Part shown: one piece after another, positions 10,385 to 19,603 of the stretch
How positions within the stretch are numbered: the first letter of the stretch is position 1
Layout of the letters: every line of letters begins with the position of its first letter
Origin: Emiliania huxleyi CCMP1516
Taxonomy: Eukaryota > Haptophyta > Isochrysidales > Noelaerhabdaceae
DNA: 64,000 nt
Assembly: GCF_000372725.1 (NCBI RefSeq)
Contig: NW_005197576.1
Span: 373,091 to 437,090, forward strand
Direction of reading: 5' to 3'
Notes under the pieces: model-generated
What the model was told of the DNA's origin: nothing
The model's database searches: none
The model's input: the letters and a program-made list of their open reading frames with translations, nothing else
Made by a program: the position numbers and the translations under genes

Positions 10385-12976
10385 ATGTGCACATACACAT
10401 GTATGTGTGTGCAATATACGCACACGCTCGCGACCCTGGCCGTCGCTGTCGCCTCTCCGCCTCGCCTACTGCGGTTTCTGTCCACCATATCGCCCAGCCC
10501 AGCCGTCGACTTTGTGTCGACCGGCGAGCAGCCCACTCACACGGCTGCCGAGGCTGCAGCTGCGCTCGGCCTCGAGGATGCTTCCACAGTCGTGAAGTCG
10601 CTCGTCTGCACAGCCTCCACGGGCAAGCCGATACTGGTGCTGACCTCCGGCTCGAGTCGCCTCGACATGAAGAAGGTCGGTCGATGGGCCAACTGCCGCG
10701 TACGCCTCGCCACGCCGTCGGAGGTGCAAGCCTGCACGGGACACGTCGCCGGAGAGGTGCCTCCGCTATGCGCAGATGCGAGCGACACGCTGAGCGTCCT
10801 CATGGACTCCAGAGTGCTCGACCTCGGCTCAACTGTTTACGCAGGAGCGGGCGAGCCGGGCCTGCATCTCCGCACGAGCCCGGCAGAGCTGCTTCGAGCC
10901 TCGTGCGCCGTCGTGGGAGATTTCACGGTGGCGGCGACAGCAGAGGCGTCAGCAGCGGCAGAGGCGGCAGCAGCGTCAGCAGCGGCTCCTCTCCCCGCGG
11001 CGCTGGCGCCGCCAGAGCCCGCGAGCTCGGCGGAGGAGCGCGGCCTCGACCAGCGAGCTGGCGGCCCGAGCGCGCGCCCTCTGCGCAGCGACGTTGCGGC
11101 GGTGTTAGCCGCGCGACCTCTCGCCGACGGCCTCGTCGAGCTGCCTCGCTGCGAGGTGCTGCGCGTGCGGAGGCAGGCGCGCTTGCTGCTCTTCGCCACG
11201 CTGCGCGTGCTGGCGCCGCCGCGCAAGGCTGCAGACGGCAGCCCGCTCGAGCTGCCCGCCGGCACCGGCGACTACCAGCTGATTGTCGGCAAGTCGTTTG
11301 TGCGCTCGGTCGGGGAGGAGGAGGCGCACGCGCGAATGCGCAGGGTCCGGGCGGGCAGCCTCCTCCGCGCGAGAGGGCGGCTGCAGCTCAACCCTCGCCT
11401 CACCGGGCCGGACTTGGTCGCCTGCGAGCTGGAGCTACTCGCGAGCCCACAGGTAGAGGCGCAGAAGGAGCCGCAGAAGGAGCCGCAGGACGCGCCATCA
11501 GTGAGGCCGCCGCAGAAGCAAGGCACGCCGGAGACGCGCCGGGCCGCCGCCTCGGCCGAGGAGCGGCCCTTTTCCTCGCCTCCGCTCCGTGCGCCGAAGC
11601 GGCCTCCACGGGTCCTCTCTGTCCAAGACGGGGCCGGGATCGCCGCCCTCTCGGCCGCGCTCGACGAGGCGGTGTCTCGGGGAGAGCCTGTTGCGTTCGA
11701 CTGCGAGTGGCGGCCGCGCAACTGCCACGCGGACCCTTCCGACGACGACGGCTCGCTGCAGCTGCTGCAGCTCGCCACGCGGCGCGAGGCTTTTGTCGTC
11801 GACGTCGCCGCCTTCGCCTCGCCCGGCGCCGAGGAGAGCCGCTCGGAGCTGCGGCGCTGCCTCCTCCGCCTGCTCCGCGCCGAGGAAAGCGAGAAGCTCG
11901 GTTTCGCCTCCGGCGAGGACCTTCGCCGGCTCGAGACCTCGCTGCCGGGCGTCACCGAAGGCGCCGCGAACATGCGCGACTTGCAGCGCGCCGCGACGAG
12001 GGCGGTCGGCTCGCCGCGCCGGACGGTGGTTGGGTTGGCCGGCGCGTGCGAGGCGCTGCTGCGAGCGAGTCTTGACAAGTCGCGCCAGAGCTCCGACTGG
12101 GCCGCGAGGCCGCTGTCGGCGGAGCAGCTCGAGTACGCGGCGCTCGACGCTTTCGTGCTGCTCGAGCTGGAGGAGGAGCTCAGCCGGCTGGCGCTGCTCC
12201 CTCCGAGCCCGCCGCGCGGCGACGCGAGGGCGTCGGTCGCACTCGCACGGGAATCTCCACCGCCCGCTCGCACCTCCTCACCGCAGCCACCCCCGTCCCC
12301 TCCGTCGCTGGCTCCGGTGTCGTCGCGGGCCCTCCCCCTCTCCGGGCTGGAGGCGATGCTCTCCTCGTACGTCGGCCTCCCACTCGGAGGCCGGAGGAAG
12401 GTCTTGCGGCTGTGCGCGGCCGGCTCGGCTGCGGCGGAGGAGGCGCAGCTCGACGAGCGAGAGATCACGTCGGCGGGCGGGGGCGGGCTAACGCTGTGGG
12501 GAGACGGGTCGGCGTGCTTCTACATCAACTCGCAGAGCTCTCGGCCGGGCGCAAAGTACCGCAACCAGTTTTGGCGCGAGGGGCGCGGCGAGCTCGCGGG
12601 CGAGGTCCTCTTCTCGTGGTACTTTGGACGCGACCAGCGGCTGTCTGACGGCTGGGTGCAGCCCGCGCTGAGAGGGGAGGTGGAGCTACTCCTATTTTGC
12701 CGCCCGCAGACACGCAGCTCTCGCCGGCCGTACCGCTTCTGCGGCCGAATCCGGGCGGCGGCCGTCGCTCTGCCGCCGGGAGAGGAGGGCGTAGAGGGTG
12801 CGGAGGGATGGCCACCCGTCTGGTCCACGGATGGCGCAGCGCACGTCGTCTGGCGTTTGGTTGATGCCGACGCTCTGATTGAGAGCACGCACGGCGCTTT
12901 CGAGGACGTGTTTGGCCCGGGCGGTGGCATCGCGCCGATGCGCCCGAGGGGGTACGGTATGCAAGAGAGAAGCTGA
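10385..12976 (+). CDS. YbaK-type editing domain + OB-like + DEDDy 3'-5' exonuclease + PUA-like fusion protein
   Basis: One uninterrupted 863-codon frame. Residues 39-180 match the YbaK/ProX aminoacyl-tRNA deacylase fold, including the conserved Lys in VVKSLV and the TGKPILVLTSGSSRLD region. Residues about 235-345 (LLLFATLRVL, YQLIVGKSFVRSVG, LLRARGRLQL) look like an OB-type nucleic-acid-binding barrel. Residues about 405-600 are a DEDDy exonuclease of the WRN/Mut-7/EXD3 type: AFDCEW (D, E), SLQLLQLAT, LGFASGEDLRRL (D) and LEYAALDAFVLLEL (Y, D), so all catalytic positions are present. A Pro-rich linker leads to a C-terminal module (LLLFCRPQ, YRFCGRI, VVWRL, residues about 700-825) resembling DUF3427/PUA-like domains. 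The start has a hydrophobic, Met-rich leader, possibly for organelle import. The fusion suggests a tRNA- or RNA-directed role; this is inference. Confidence 0.75.
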   Translation: MCTYTCMCVQYTHTLATLAVAVASPPRLLRFLSTISPSPAVDFVSTGEQPTHTAAEAAAALGLEDASTVVKSLVCTASTGKPILVLTSGSSRLDMKKVGRWANCRVRLATPSEVQACTGHVAGEVPPLCADASDTLSVLMDSRVLDLGSTVYAGAGEPGLHLRTSPAELLRASCAVVGDFTVAATAEASAAAEAAAASAAAPLPAALAPPEPASSAEERGLDQRAGGPSARPLRSDVAAVLAARPLADGLVELPRCEVLRVRRQARLLLFATLRVLAPPRKAADGSPLELPAGTGDYQLIVGKSFVRSVGEEEAHARMRRVRAGSLLRARGRLQLNPRLTGPDLVACELELLASPQVEAQKEPQKEPQDAPSVRPPQKQGTPETRRAAASAEERPFSSPPLRAPKRPPRVLSVQDGAGIAALSAALDEAVSRGEPVAFDCEWRPRNCHADPSDDDGSLQLLQLATRREAFVVDVAAFASPGAEESRSELRRCLLRLLRAEESEKLGFASGEDLRRLETSLPGVTEGAANMRDLQRAATRAVGSPRRTVVGLAGACEALLRASLDKSRQSSDWAARPLSAEQLEYAALDAFVLLELEEELSRLALLPPSPPRGDARASVALARESPPPARTSSPQPPPSPPSLAPVSSRALPLSGLEAMLSSYVGLPLGGRRKVLRLCAAGSAAAEEAQLDEREITSAGGGGLTLWGDGSACFYINSQSSRPGAKYRNQFWREGRGELAGEVLFSWYFGRDQRLSDGWVQPALRGEVELLLFCRPQTRSSRRPYRFCGRIRAAAVALPPGEEGVEGAEGWPPVWSTDGAAHVVWRLVDADALIESTHGAFEDVFGPGGGIAPMRPRGYGMQERS

Positions 12977-13369
12977 CCGCCGTTCGTCGGAGACAAGAGG
13001 AGTCACCGTGTCCCTGGAGACACAGGACCGATTAGGTTTCGTCCATAGAGTGCGTGTAGGACCGTTTACTACATGTAGTATTTCGTCATGGCTAGTTCCA
13101 CCATTCACTCTGACACGCTCCCCACCCCCCTGCGCCCCCCTGGAGACTGAGCTCGAGGACAGAAGTTTTCACAGACTTTCTTAATAAATAAATAAAACGG
13201 GCACGCCAAACGAAGGGTGGGAGAAGGACAGGGTCCCGACAGACTTTCTAAAGAAAGAAAGAAAACACACAACCCAAGGGAGGGATGGACTTTCTTATTC
13301 AGGGAAATGGGGAAAAGCTTTCTTTTTCCAGAAGTGGAAAGCTTGGCCGCGCCTTGCTCTTGGCGAGAC
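12977..13369. other. Intergenic with partial S and Q repeat modules
   Basis: 13185-13240 carries an aataaataaaa run followed by a partial repeat S (cacgccaaacgaagggtggg, gacagggtcccgac). 13245-13290 is a module Q copy ending about 80 bp before the Dpy-30-like start. Nothing else coding. Confidence 0.55.
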
Positions 13370-13810
13370 ATGACTCAGCTCTGGCCCGCATCGGCTTCAG
13401 CGTTCGCCTGGCCTCCTGGGAGCGCACTGACGTGGGCACAGCCGCAGCCAGTGGCTCCCAAGGCCAGCGTGATCGCCACCAGCAGGCGCATAGCCGAGGC
13501 GGCCACTGCTGATGCCACTCCTCCAGCCGCTGCCCCTTCGCCAGCGGTGGAGGCTGCCGTCGCCGCTGCTCTGGCCGCGCACGCGCCCACGTACCTGGGC
13601 GTGCAGGAGTACTGTTATGCGCACGGCATCGGGCAGGGCGTTGAGGCTGCTCTGAACGCGGTAAGCAACACGGTGCCGGTTACGCCCTGGCGGGTGCTCG
13701 CTGACGCGCTGCCTCAAGACGTCAGCCTGAACGTGGCAACCGTGCCAGGCACTACCAACGAGGAGATTTCCGCGCTGGCGCGCCGATGGCAGATGAGCAT
13801 CGCCAACTGA
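13370..13810 (+). CDS. Small protein with Dpy-30-like dimerisation motif
   Basis: 146 residues from ATG 13370; upstream in-frame codons run into repeat Q, so I chose the later start. The first half is Ala/Pro-rich. The core, YLGVQEYCYAHGIGQGVEAA followed by NTVPVTPWRVLADALP, matches the helix-loop-helix pattern of Dpy-30/RII-alpha-type docking domains: a YL start, a helix ending ALN, a TP / NP-type turn, then a W/F-x-V-L-A helix. Such motifs mediate dimerisation and peptide docking in flagellar and chromatin complexes, and also precede enolase-like proteins. The C-terminus has no further domain. Fold call moderate, function unknown. Confidence 0.5.
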   Translation: MTQLWPASASAFAWPPGSALTWAQPQPVAPKASVIATSRRIAEAATADATPPAAAPSPAVEAAVAAALAAHAPTYLGVQEYCYAHGIGQGVEAALNAVSNTVPVTPWRVLADALPQDVSLNVATVPGTTNEEISALARRWQMSIAN

Positions 13811-14190
13811 TTGGCGGTATTGATTTTAGCAGCACCGCGCCGCGCCCAGCTGCTGTAGTCACAGCTCTGTGAAGGAGTCGGCCCGCAGGCCGTTCATCTC
13901 CCGAGACCGGTGCCCGGCGCCGAACCTGTGTCGGTGCCTGTAGAGTTGACATAAAGTATAAAGCGCAGTATACCGCTCGCGAGGGATCGGTACGAGAGAG
14001 CTCCTCGCACGTCACACTTCAGACCTCGTCACAGAGATCTCAACGGATTACAACCGGCTCACGCAAGCTCTCACACCAAACGCACTATTAGCTCTCATGT
14101 GGTATACTGTGGTACCGGCTCAGCTGAGGAGACACGTCGATCTCTTGCAACACTGGCCGGCCAACACACGCGACACCGTGGAGGGAAGAG
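13811..14190. other. Intergenic; short piece of repeat Y
   Basis: No gene. The stretch near 13911-13931 (cggtgcccggcgccgaacct) matches part of repeat Y (copies at 34740-35097 and 50374-50590). Confidence 0.45.
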
Positions 14191-15018
14191 CTACCAACGC
14201 GAGAGTACCGGGCACACGACAGCGGGCGTCTCGGGCACGTTCGGGACGTGTACTTCGTCCCCCGACGCCGCTGCCCGTTTGTCCGTGAGCTGCGGCAGCA
14301 GCGCCTGTGTGATCACCTCGATCCCGCTCGGCGTGCCGATCTGCCTGCGAAAGGTGTAGTCGAAGTCGTACAAGAACTTGCCGTGGTACTCGTCATAGTT
14401 GGCCCACTCGTCGTGGGCAATGCGCGAGAGCACCTCCTTCCCGTTCTGCGTGTAGTGGTAGTACATCGTCCCAGGTACGAGCCGGGTGCCGGGCATGCAA
14501 GCTCCGAGCTCCGTCAGGTGCCGGTTCAAGTCCGCCTCATCGATGCACGCCTGCGCCTGCTCCTGCAGCAGTCCGACCTGCTCCGCCAGCACCGACAGCC
14601 TCGCGCAGGCCGGCGGGTCGCGCGCCACCAGCGCCGCCGCCTTGTCGTTTGTCGTGATCATGCTCAGCAGCTGCTTGGCTCCCTCGTCGTACTCGGAAGA
14701 GAGGGCTGTGCTCGTGACCATGGTGATGTCGCCGTCGAGCTTCGCCTGCTTGGCCAGGCGGCCCTCGGCCTTCTCGACGACTCGCTGCGCCTGCTGCTGC
14801 ACGAGGCCCATCTGCTGCGTCAGCAAAGACAGCCTCGCGTAGGAGGCGGCGTCACGCTTGACCGAGTTGACGGTCGTCTCGTTGACTGCGAGCATACGGA
14901 AGAGTCGCGTCGCCACCTCCTTGTTCATGTTCAGGTTCTTCACATCTCCGGCCGTGCAGACCTGGGGGGCGCCAGTCAATGCCTCCGGCGCCGGAACGCC
15001 GTGGCAGACCTCTGGCAT
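14191..15018 (-). CDS. C1orf50-like protein (DUF2452) with duplicated N-terminal helical segment
   Basis: 276 residues from ATG 15018; the frame is open further upstream, but only through repeat modules P and Q. The C-terminal half matches the DUF2452 family (human C1orf50): LSVLAEQVGLLQEQAQACID, then LVPGTMYYHYTQNGKEVLSR, then HDEWANYDEYHGKFLYDFDY. The helix typical of the family occurs twice: ARLSLLTQQMGLVQQQAQRV earlier and ARLSVLAEQVGLLQEQAQ later. Each copy is preceded by a short Asn/Lys segment, so the protein seems to hold an internal duplication. The family has no well-established biochemical function. Module P plus Q lies immediately upstream in sense orientation. Confidence 0.75.
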   Translation of the reverse strand: MPEVCHGVPAPEALTGAPQVCTAGDVKNLNMNKEVATRLFRMLAVNETTVNSVKRDAASYARLSLLTQQMGLVQQQAQRVVEKAEGRLAKQAKLDGDITMVTSTALSSEYDEGAKQLLSMITTNDKAAALVARDPPACARLSVLAEQVGLLQEQAQACIDEADLNRHLTELGACMPGTRLVPGTMYYHYTQNGKEVLSRIAHDEWANYDEYHGKFLYDFDYTFRRQIGTPSGIEVITQALLPQLTDKRAAASGDEVHVPNVPETPAVVCPVLSRW

Positions 15019-15055
15019 CGGCTGGCTGGAAGAAGAGTCCTGGTACTTCACTTCC

Positions 15056-15480
15056 GAGAAAAGAATTTTTTCCCGGACTGGCGCGCACTGGCCTCCGATC
15101 CCTCCCTTGGGTTTCCTTTTTCTTTCTTTCTTTCTGGCACTAGACTGAGATGAGACCGCCAGTGGAGTTGGGATTCCACCGTGCACCGCGCTGCGAGCCT
15201 GTGTCGTGTCCCTTGTCAGGAGCAGGAGAGCCCACCTGTCCCCCTGATCGTCCTTCCAAAATCCTGCTCGTGCAGGTGTGGACCCTGTCCTCCTCCCCTA
15301 TCCCTCGAGCCTCGTTTGGGTTGGTTTTCTTCTTTCTTTTTTTACTGGGCACGGGACTGGCGCGCACTGGCACTAACACTGGCGCGCACACACTGGCACT
15401 AACACAGGTACACAACGGGAGCCGCCAGCGACTCCCGCGAGGCCGAGGGCGGCGAGGCACTTAACGTGCGAGAAAAGAAT
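15056..15480 (-). repeat. Composite block of modules P, Q and repeat S (reverse copies)
   Basis: Reading on the minus strand: partial P at 15056-15090 (ggccagtgcgcgccagtccg), Q at about 15090-15130, the full reverse copy of repeat S at 15139-15345, and a second P-like piece with duplicated gcgcgcactggcac words at 15345-15415. A frame open through this block reflects the repeats, not a gene. Confidence 0.75.
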
Positions 15481-16035
15481 TTTATCCTGCCCTCCTTGTT
15501 TCATCCGAGAGAGAGATTTTTGAAAACGAACAAGAAACCACGACTCTCACAGTGATTCTCTCTTCATCCGCGAAATCCCTGACAGAGGAGGAAGCGACAG
15601 GAGGGAGAACGACGAGAGTGGGACGACCGCGAGGTGGCCATGACCCATGATGCATGAAGGTTGCAGCGAGAATCGGCGAGGGACTGCGAAGGGAAGATAG
15701 AAAGAGGCAGACGACCAAGGGTTAGGGTGGGCGACGGCTAGCACCACACTCCTCTCCTTAAAATCCTGTGTGGTGGCGGCGTGCCGTCCTCCCATCCCTC
15801 CCTTGGGTTGTCTGATGTCTGATTTCTTTCTTTCTTTCCGTGAAATCCTCCCTGTGTGGTGGCGGTTTGCCGTCCTCCCATCCCTCCCTTTCGTCTTTCG
15901 ATCCCTTTCTGTGTTGTTTTCTTTCTTCCTTCCTTCACCCTCCCCTCGCCCCTCGCGCCTCGGTGCTCTGTGTTCCAGTGCGCGCCAGTCCCGTGCCCAG
16001 TGTTGTGCGAGGGAGTTTTGTTGCGTAAAATTCTT
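15481..16035. repeat. Composite repeat block T plus modules Q and P
   Basis: 15595-15765 is block T (words such as gcagcgagaatcggcgaggg and gggtgggcgacggctagca), repeated in the same orientation near 31850-32140. Two reverse Q modules follow at 15768-15830 and 15849-15905, then a direct P module at 15977-16032. I see no coding sequence. Confidence 0.75.
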
Positions 16036-16067
16036 TTTTCTTATCCTTTCTTTCCACCCACACCCTC

Positions 16068-18312
16068 TCAGAAGAACACGGTGGCGCCGGTGCCGGCCTG
16101 CTCGCCGATGCACGAGCTGAGGGATGCCGGGTTGCGCGGGCAGATGAGCTGCCCGACGGCGCGCAGCAGCGTGTCGGCCCCGCGCGCGAGCGACATGTTG
16201 TAGCGGAGCGGCGCGTCGCCGTACCCGAGGAGCAGCCGCTCGCGCGCGGCGAGCAGGGCGGCGCGAAGCTGCGGTAGCCGCGGGGCCGCCTCCTCCAGGG
16301 CCTTGCGCACCGTCTCTGCGGGATAGCGCATGTACTCGAGCTCGTCCACGCCTGGCTCCGGCGAGGCGGGCGTCGGCTCTGGCTCGAGAGGGCGGGGCGG
16401 CAGCCGATGTCCCGAGCGGGCTAGAGGGGGAATTGAGTGGAGCGCACCGACGGTGAAGTCAGCGTACGGCAGCGGGCCGCCCTGCCTTTTGCGGAATGGG
16501 AGCACCGTCTTGTCTCCAATCACCAGCGGCACGCACCCGGCGGCCACGGCATCCACCAGCATGCGGCCCGCGTTTTGCCCGTCGCCGCGCACCACGACGC
16601 AAAAGTCGGAACGGAGCGCGGCTCGGGCGTACGCGTACGCGTTGAACGGGACCGCGCTGCCGCCGCTCCACCTACCAGCCGGCAGGTCGACGGCCCTCTG
16701 GGCGCAGCGCGGACGGTGCGGGCAGCAGCTCGCCACTCACCCCTGCGCGACGAGCCACCTGCGGGTGTCCGGCTCGAGGGAGGCAGATCCGCCGCGCGTG
16801 AACTTGACCGCGGCGCCGGGGAGCTGGCGGAGGGTCCAGAGCCGCGCGCGCAGCTCCTGCGCCTCGTGGCTCTTCGCGTGCAGCCCTCGGAAGAAGAGCG
16901 ACGTCGGCCTGCGAGCACGAGGGCCCTGTGTCGAGACGTAGCACAAGCTCCCTCGTCTCGAGGCGAGGCTCCCTCCCGCCAAGCCCCAGCTTCCCCTCCC
17001 TCCCGGAAGTGCGGTACTACGAAGCTGGAGTGCTGCGCGCCTTCGCCGCGCCGCGGCGGCGCCGCACATCTGCCTCGCCGTTTGCAGCTGCACCGCGAGC
17101 GTGGCGAGGGGCGGGAGGGGCAACGGCGGGATCACCACCCGTCGCTGGAAACCGCGGGCGCAGCTGCGGCTATCAGCGCAAAGCGCAACGGCGCCGGAGG
17201 TTGCCGCGAGCTCGCCGAGGGCGCCGAGCGCGTTCCGGTCCTCCGGGAGCGTCGACGCGAGCAGGAGGTGCCTATAAGGTGCGGGCGCCGTCTCGCCTCT
17301 GCGCCGGCCCGTCTCGCGGCGGAGGGTCGAGGCGGTGGGCGCCGCCGCGGCGCCGCCTTGAACCAGGGGGAGGTGCGGAGCGCAGAGGCGGCCGCCTCCA
17401 TCCGGTTGAGGTGCGTCTGCCCGTCGCATCCGCCCGTCGCCTCGGAAAGCGAGCCATAGGCGGGCACCACATACAGCGCCGCCCGCTCTGGGATGCGCGT
17501 GCGGGCAGGGTGCTGCCGCAGCGCCTGGTACAGCCACAAGCCGTGCGCGAGCTGGATCGGCGGCGCGCCGTCGCGCTGATGCGCCGAGTCGTTGACGGCG
17601 AGCGCCCACGGCGGCATGCCCCGCGCCGCCTCGAAGCAGCGCGAGAGCCGCTCGCCCCACTCGAGGGCGGGCTCTTCGTACAGGTAAAAGGCGGGAGGGC
17701 TGCCCTGCCGCTGCGGCGAGGAGGCGCAGCCGGCGCCGGTGTGTCGGGCCGCCAGCTGCGGCGGCGGCTGTGCGCCCACGCGGAGGTGGGCGACGTACCC
17801 TCTAGAGGTTGGCTGCAGGCTCGGTGTGGCCAACACCAACGCAAAGCTGCACACCGAGCGGCGAAAGTGGAAGCAGGCGCACCGCACCCGCTCGCAGTGC
17901 GCCTCGCAACCCTCAACGGTGGTCGTGCGGACCTCCGAGTCGGCCCCGTTGCACATCGCGTTGGCGCGCGAGGAGAAGGTGGGGGAGTCTGAGGTGGGAC
18001 GTGGTGGCGGGAGAGCGGAGGCGCCCTTGCCGCAAGCGCAGCAGTGCTGCTCGGGGTGGTTGAACACCTGGTGGTCTCAGGGCAGGCGCGTGCTGTCGTG
18101 TATTGTTCTCGGTCGGTGCTGGCGTGATAGTGAGTGGGGCAGCGAGAGCCGCTCTGTTTCGGTCAGTGTGTTTGCCGCGCCTCGCCAGCCGCCCACTCGG
18201 AGCCCTGCCGGAAGGCGCCGCCGTCGCACCAGTCGGCGTAGTCGCGGCACGTCTTGCCGCGGTTGTTCTCCCACCCAACGGTGTCCTCGCACTCCGGGCC
18301 AGACTCTGCCAT
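16068..18312 (-). CDS. Exostosin-type glycosyltransferase (GT47) with N-terminal Cys-rich module
   Basis: Multi-exon minus-strand gene. The first recognised exon starts at ATG 18312 and reads MAESGPECEDTVGWENNRG, then KTCRDYADWCDGGAF, a small Cys module of ShK-like spacing. The next exon (from 18067, after ccaccag) continues it with NHPEQHCCACGKG and reaches the GT47 domain: PPAFYLYEEPAL, RAALYVVPAYGSL, then HLLLASTLPEDRNALG, VVIPPLP, RRPTSLFFRGLHAK, and in the last exon SDFCVVVRGDGQNAGRMLVD followed by AAGCVPLVIGD. At least four introns are needed; exact boundaries are uncertain. No signal peptide is visible, so an upstream exon is likely missing. Exostosins transfer sugars to polysaccharides in the Golgi; the acceptor is unknown. 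Confidence 0.75.
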
Positions 18313-18589
18313 GGTGTGCGGACGCAGAGGGGACGTTGTCGCCTGGGTGCCCGCCGTGTGTTGTCCGGCGGTGGGACGCGTACATTACAACGTAGTGTAG
18401 AGACGATTTGCGCGCAAGGCTCAACGCTCGGGCGTTGACCGCACCGCGTACCCTCCCCACTCCCGCCTCTCATTTGAGCGGGAGATCGATCGGTCGGCGG
18501 GAGCTGCGGACGTTCAATACCAAACAACTCTAACACTCACACACACATCATTTGGGGCCTGGAGCCCTGTTCACGCGCGCGCGAGACTG

Positions 18590-18840
18590 CAGACAGGGTT
18601 TGTCTCATTTGTGTCACAACGCGGGGATTGCTGACTTCGTACCCCGCCTTCGACGACGCGCTGCTGCAGGCGGGGGTGGCGAAGCGCGTGCACACGCCGC
18701 TGGAGTTTGTGCTCGGCGCCGCCGCCGTGAAGCCGCCCTCATCTGCGAGCCGGGCAGCTGCGTCTCGTACTCGTCCACAAACTATGTGCTGCTGGGCCTT
18801 GTGCTGCTCGCGCTCGACGACTCCGCGCAAGCCTGGCACC
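18590..18840 (+). pseudogene. Serine beta-lactamase-like / penicillin-binding-type fragment, frame-broken
   Basis: Three short pieces line up with the beta-lactamase (LACTB / class C-like) family in correct order but different frames: LSHLCHNAGIADF (the TSGI-F helix region), then FDDALLQAGVAKRVHTPLEF, then CEPGSCVSYSSTNYVLLGLV, which holds the Y-S-x-N equivalent. The frame changes near 18633 and near 18735. Neither the catalytic SxxK region nor a C-terminal domain is present; the sequence ends in a C-rich tract (18885-18904). Either two sequencing errors in a real exon or, more likely, a decayed partial copy. Confidence 0.5.
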
Positions 18841-19376
18841 CGCCCATCCCCCACCCTCCTTCCCTTTTGCCTTCCTTTGCCCCCCCCGCCCCCCCCCCCC
18901 CCCCGTTGCGTGAAATCCGGCACGGTTTCACGCCTGCTCTGCCGAGGGGAGGGGCCGGGCTCATAGCGGCGAGTCGAGCTCCTGCCTCTGGCCCCCGTAT
19001 GTGATATTCCCCATGTGCAGTGAGATGTAAGCTAACGAACGGACGTCGGCGCAACTTCTCGTTGGCAGGTGCGTCGCGTTCGTCCCAGCTCTCTGCTCTG
19101 AGTTCTGATTTCAGTCGCCCCACCCTCCGCTCCCTTGCGACTCTGTGATTTGTTCGGTTGTTCCACCCTCAGAGGTGTGTCTTGCAGGCTGTTCTCCCGT
19201 CGTCATCCCTCCGCCTTTCATGTGCATGTTTGCTGCCTGCGTTGTGTCGTGTGTGCCTGTTTGTCCCGGGGAGGGGGCTAGGGGGCATCGCCTTCCTCCC
19301 CCACGCCACGCATGTCAGGCTCGGCCGCCGCGAGGTCTCGCGGCGGCTTGGCTGAGTGAGGGTCTCCTGAGGGAGG
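18841..19376. other. Intergenic; poly-C tract
   Basis: Pyrimidine-rich, with a C homopolymer around 18882-18904. No gene or other feature recognised. Confidence 0.4.
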
Positions 19377-19603
19377 GTGTAGATGATGTAGAGTGTAGAG
19401 CGCTGTAGAGCTGTAGAGATGTAGAGCGCTCTGGAGCGCTGTAGAGCTGTAGAGCTCTACATCCGGCGCGTGACGATGCGCCTCCGTTGTAGAGCGATGT
19501 AGAGGCGCTCTACAACGTGAAATATCTACAACAAACTCTACATCATAAGCGGCGAACGAGGCACGGTCGCTCTCCGAGCGACACGAGGCGCGTTGCACTT
19601 GCC
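19377..19603 (-). repeat. GTAGAG/CTCTAC-rich dispersed repeat, copy 2 (inverted relative to 1-225)
   Basis: Reverse-complement counterpart of 1-225. It shares ctctacatcataagcggcga and the neighbouring gtagagcg words, and differs in the count of GTAGAG units. The two copies are about 19.2 kb apart in opposite orientation. Confidence 0.8.

Noticed and set aside
11272-12468. 398-codon minus-strand Ser-rich frame
   Set aside because: Shadow of the exonuclease domain; composition only.
16330-17992. Long plus-strand frames opposite the exostosin gene
   Set aside because: Arg/Ala-rich shadows; GT47 motifs are on the minus strand.
18552-19004. Intact 150-codon gene
   Set aside because: The beta-lactamase-like blocks need more than one frame, and the end is a C-rich tract.
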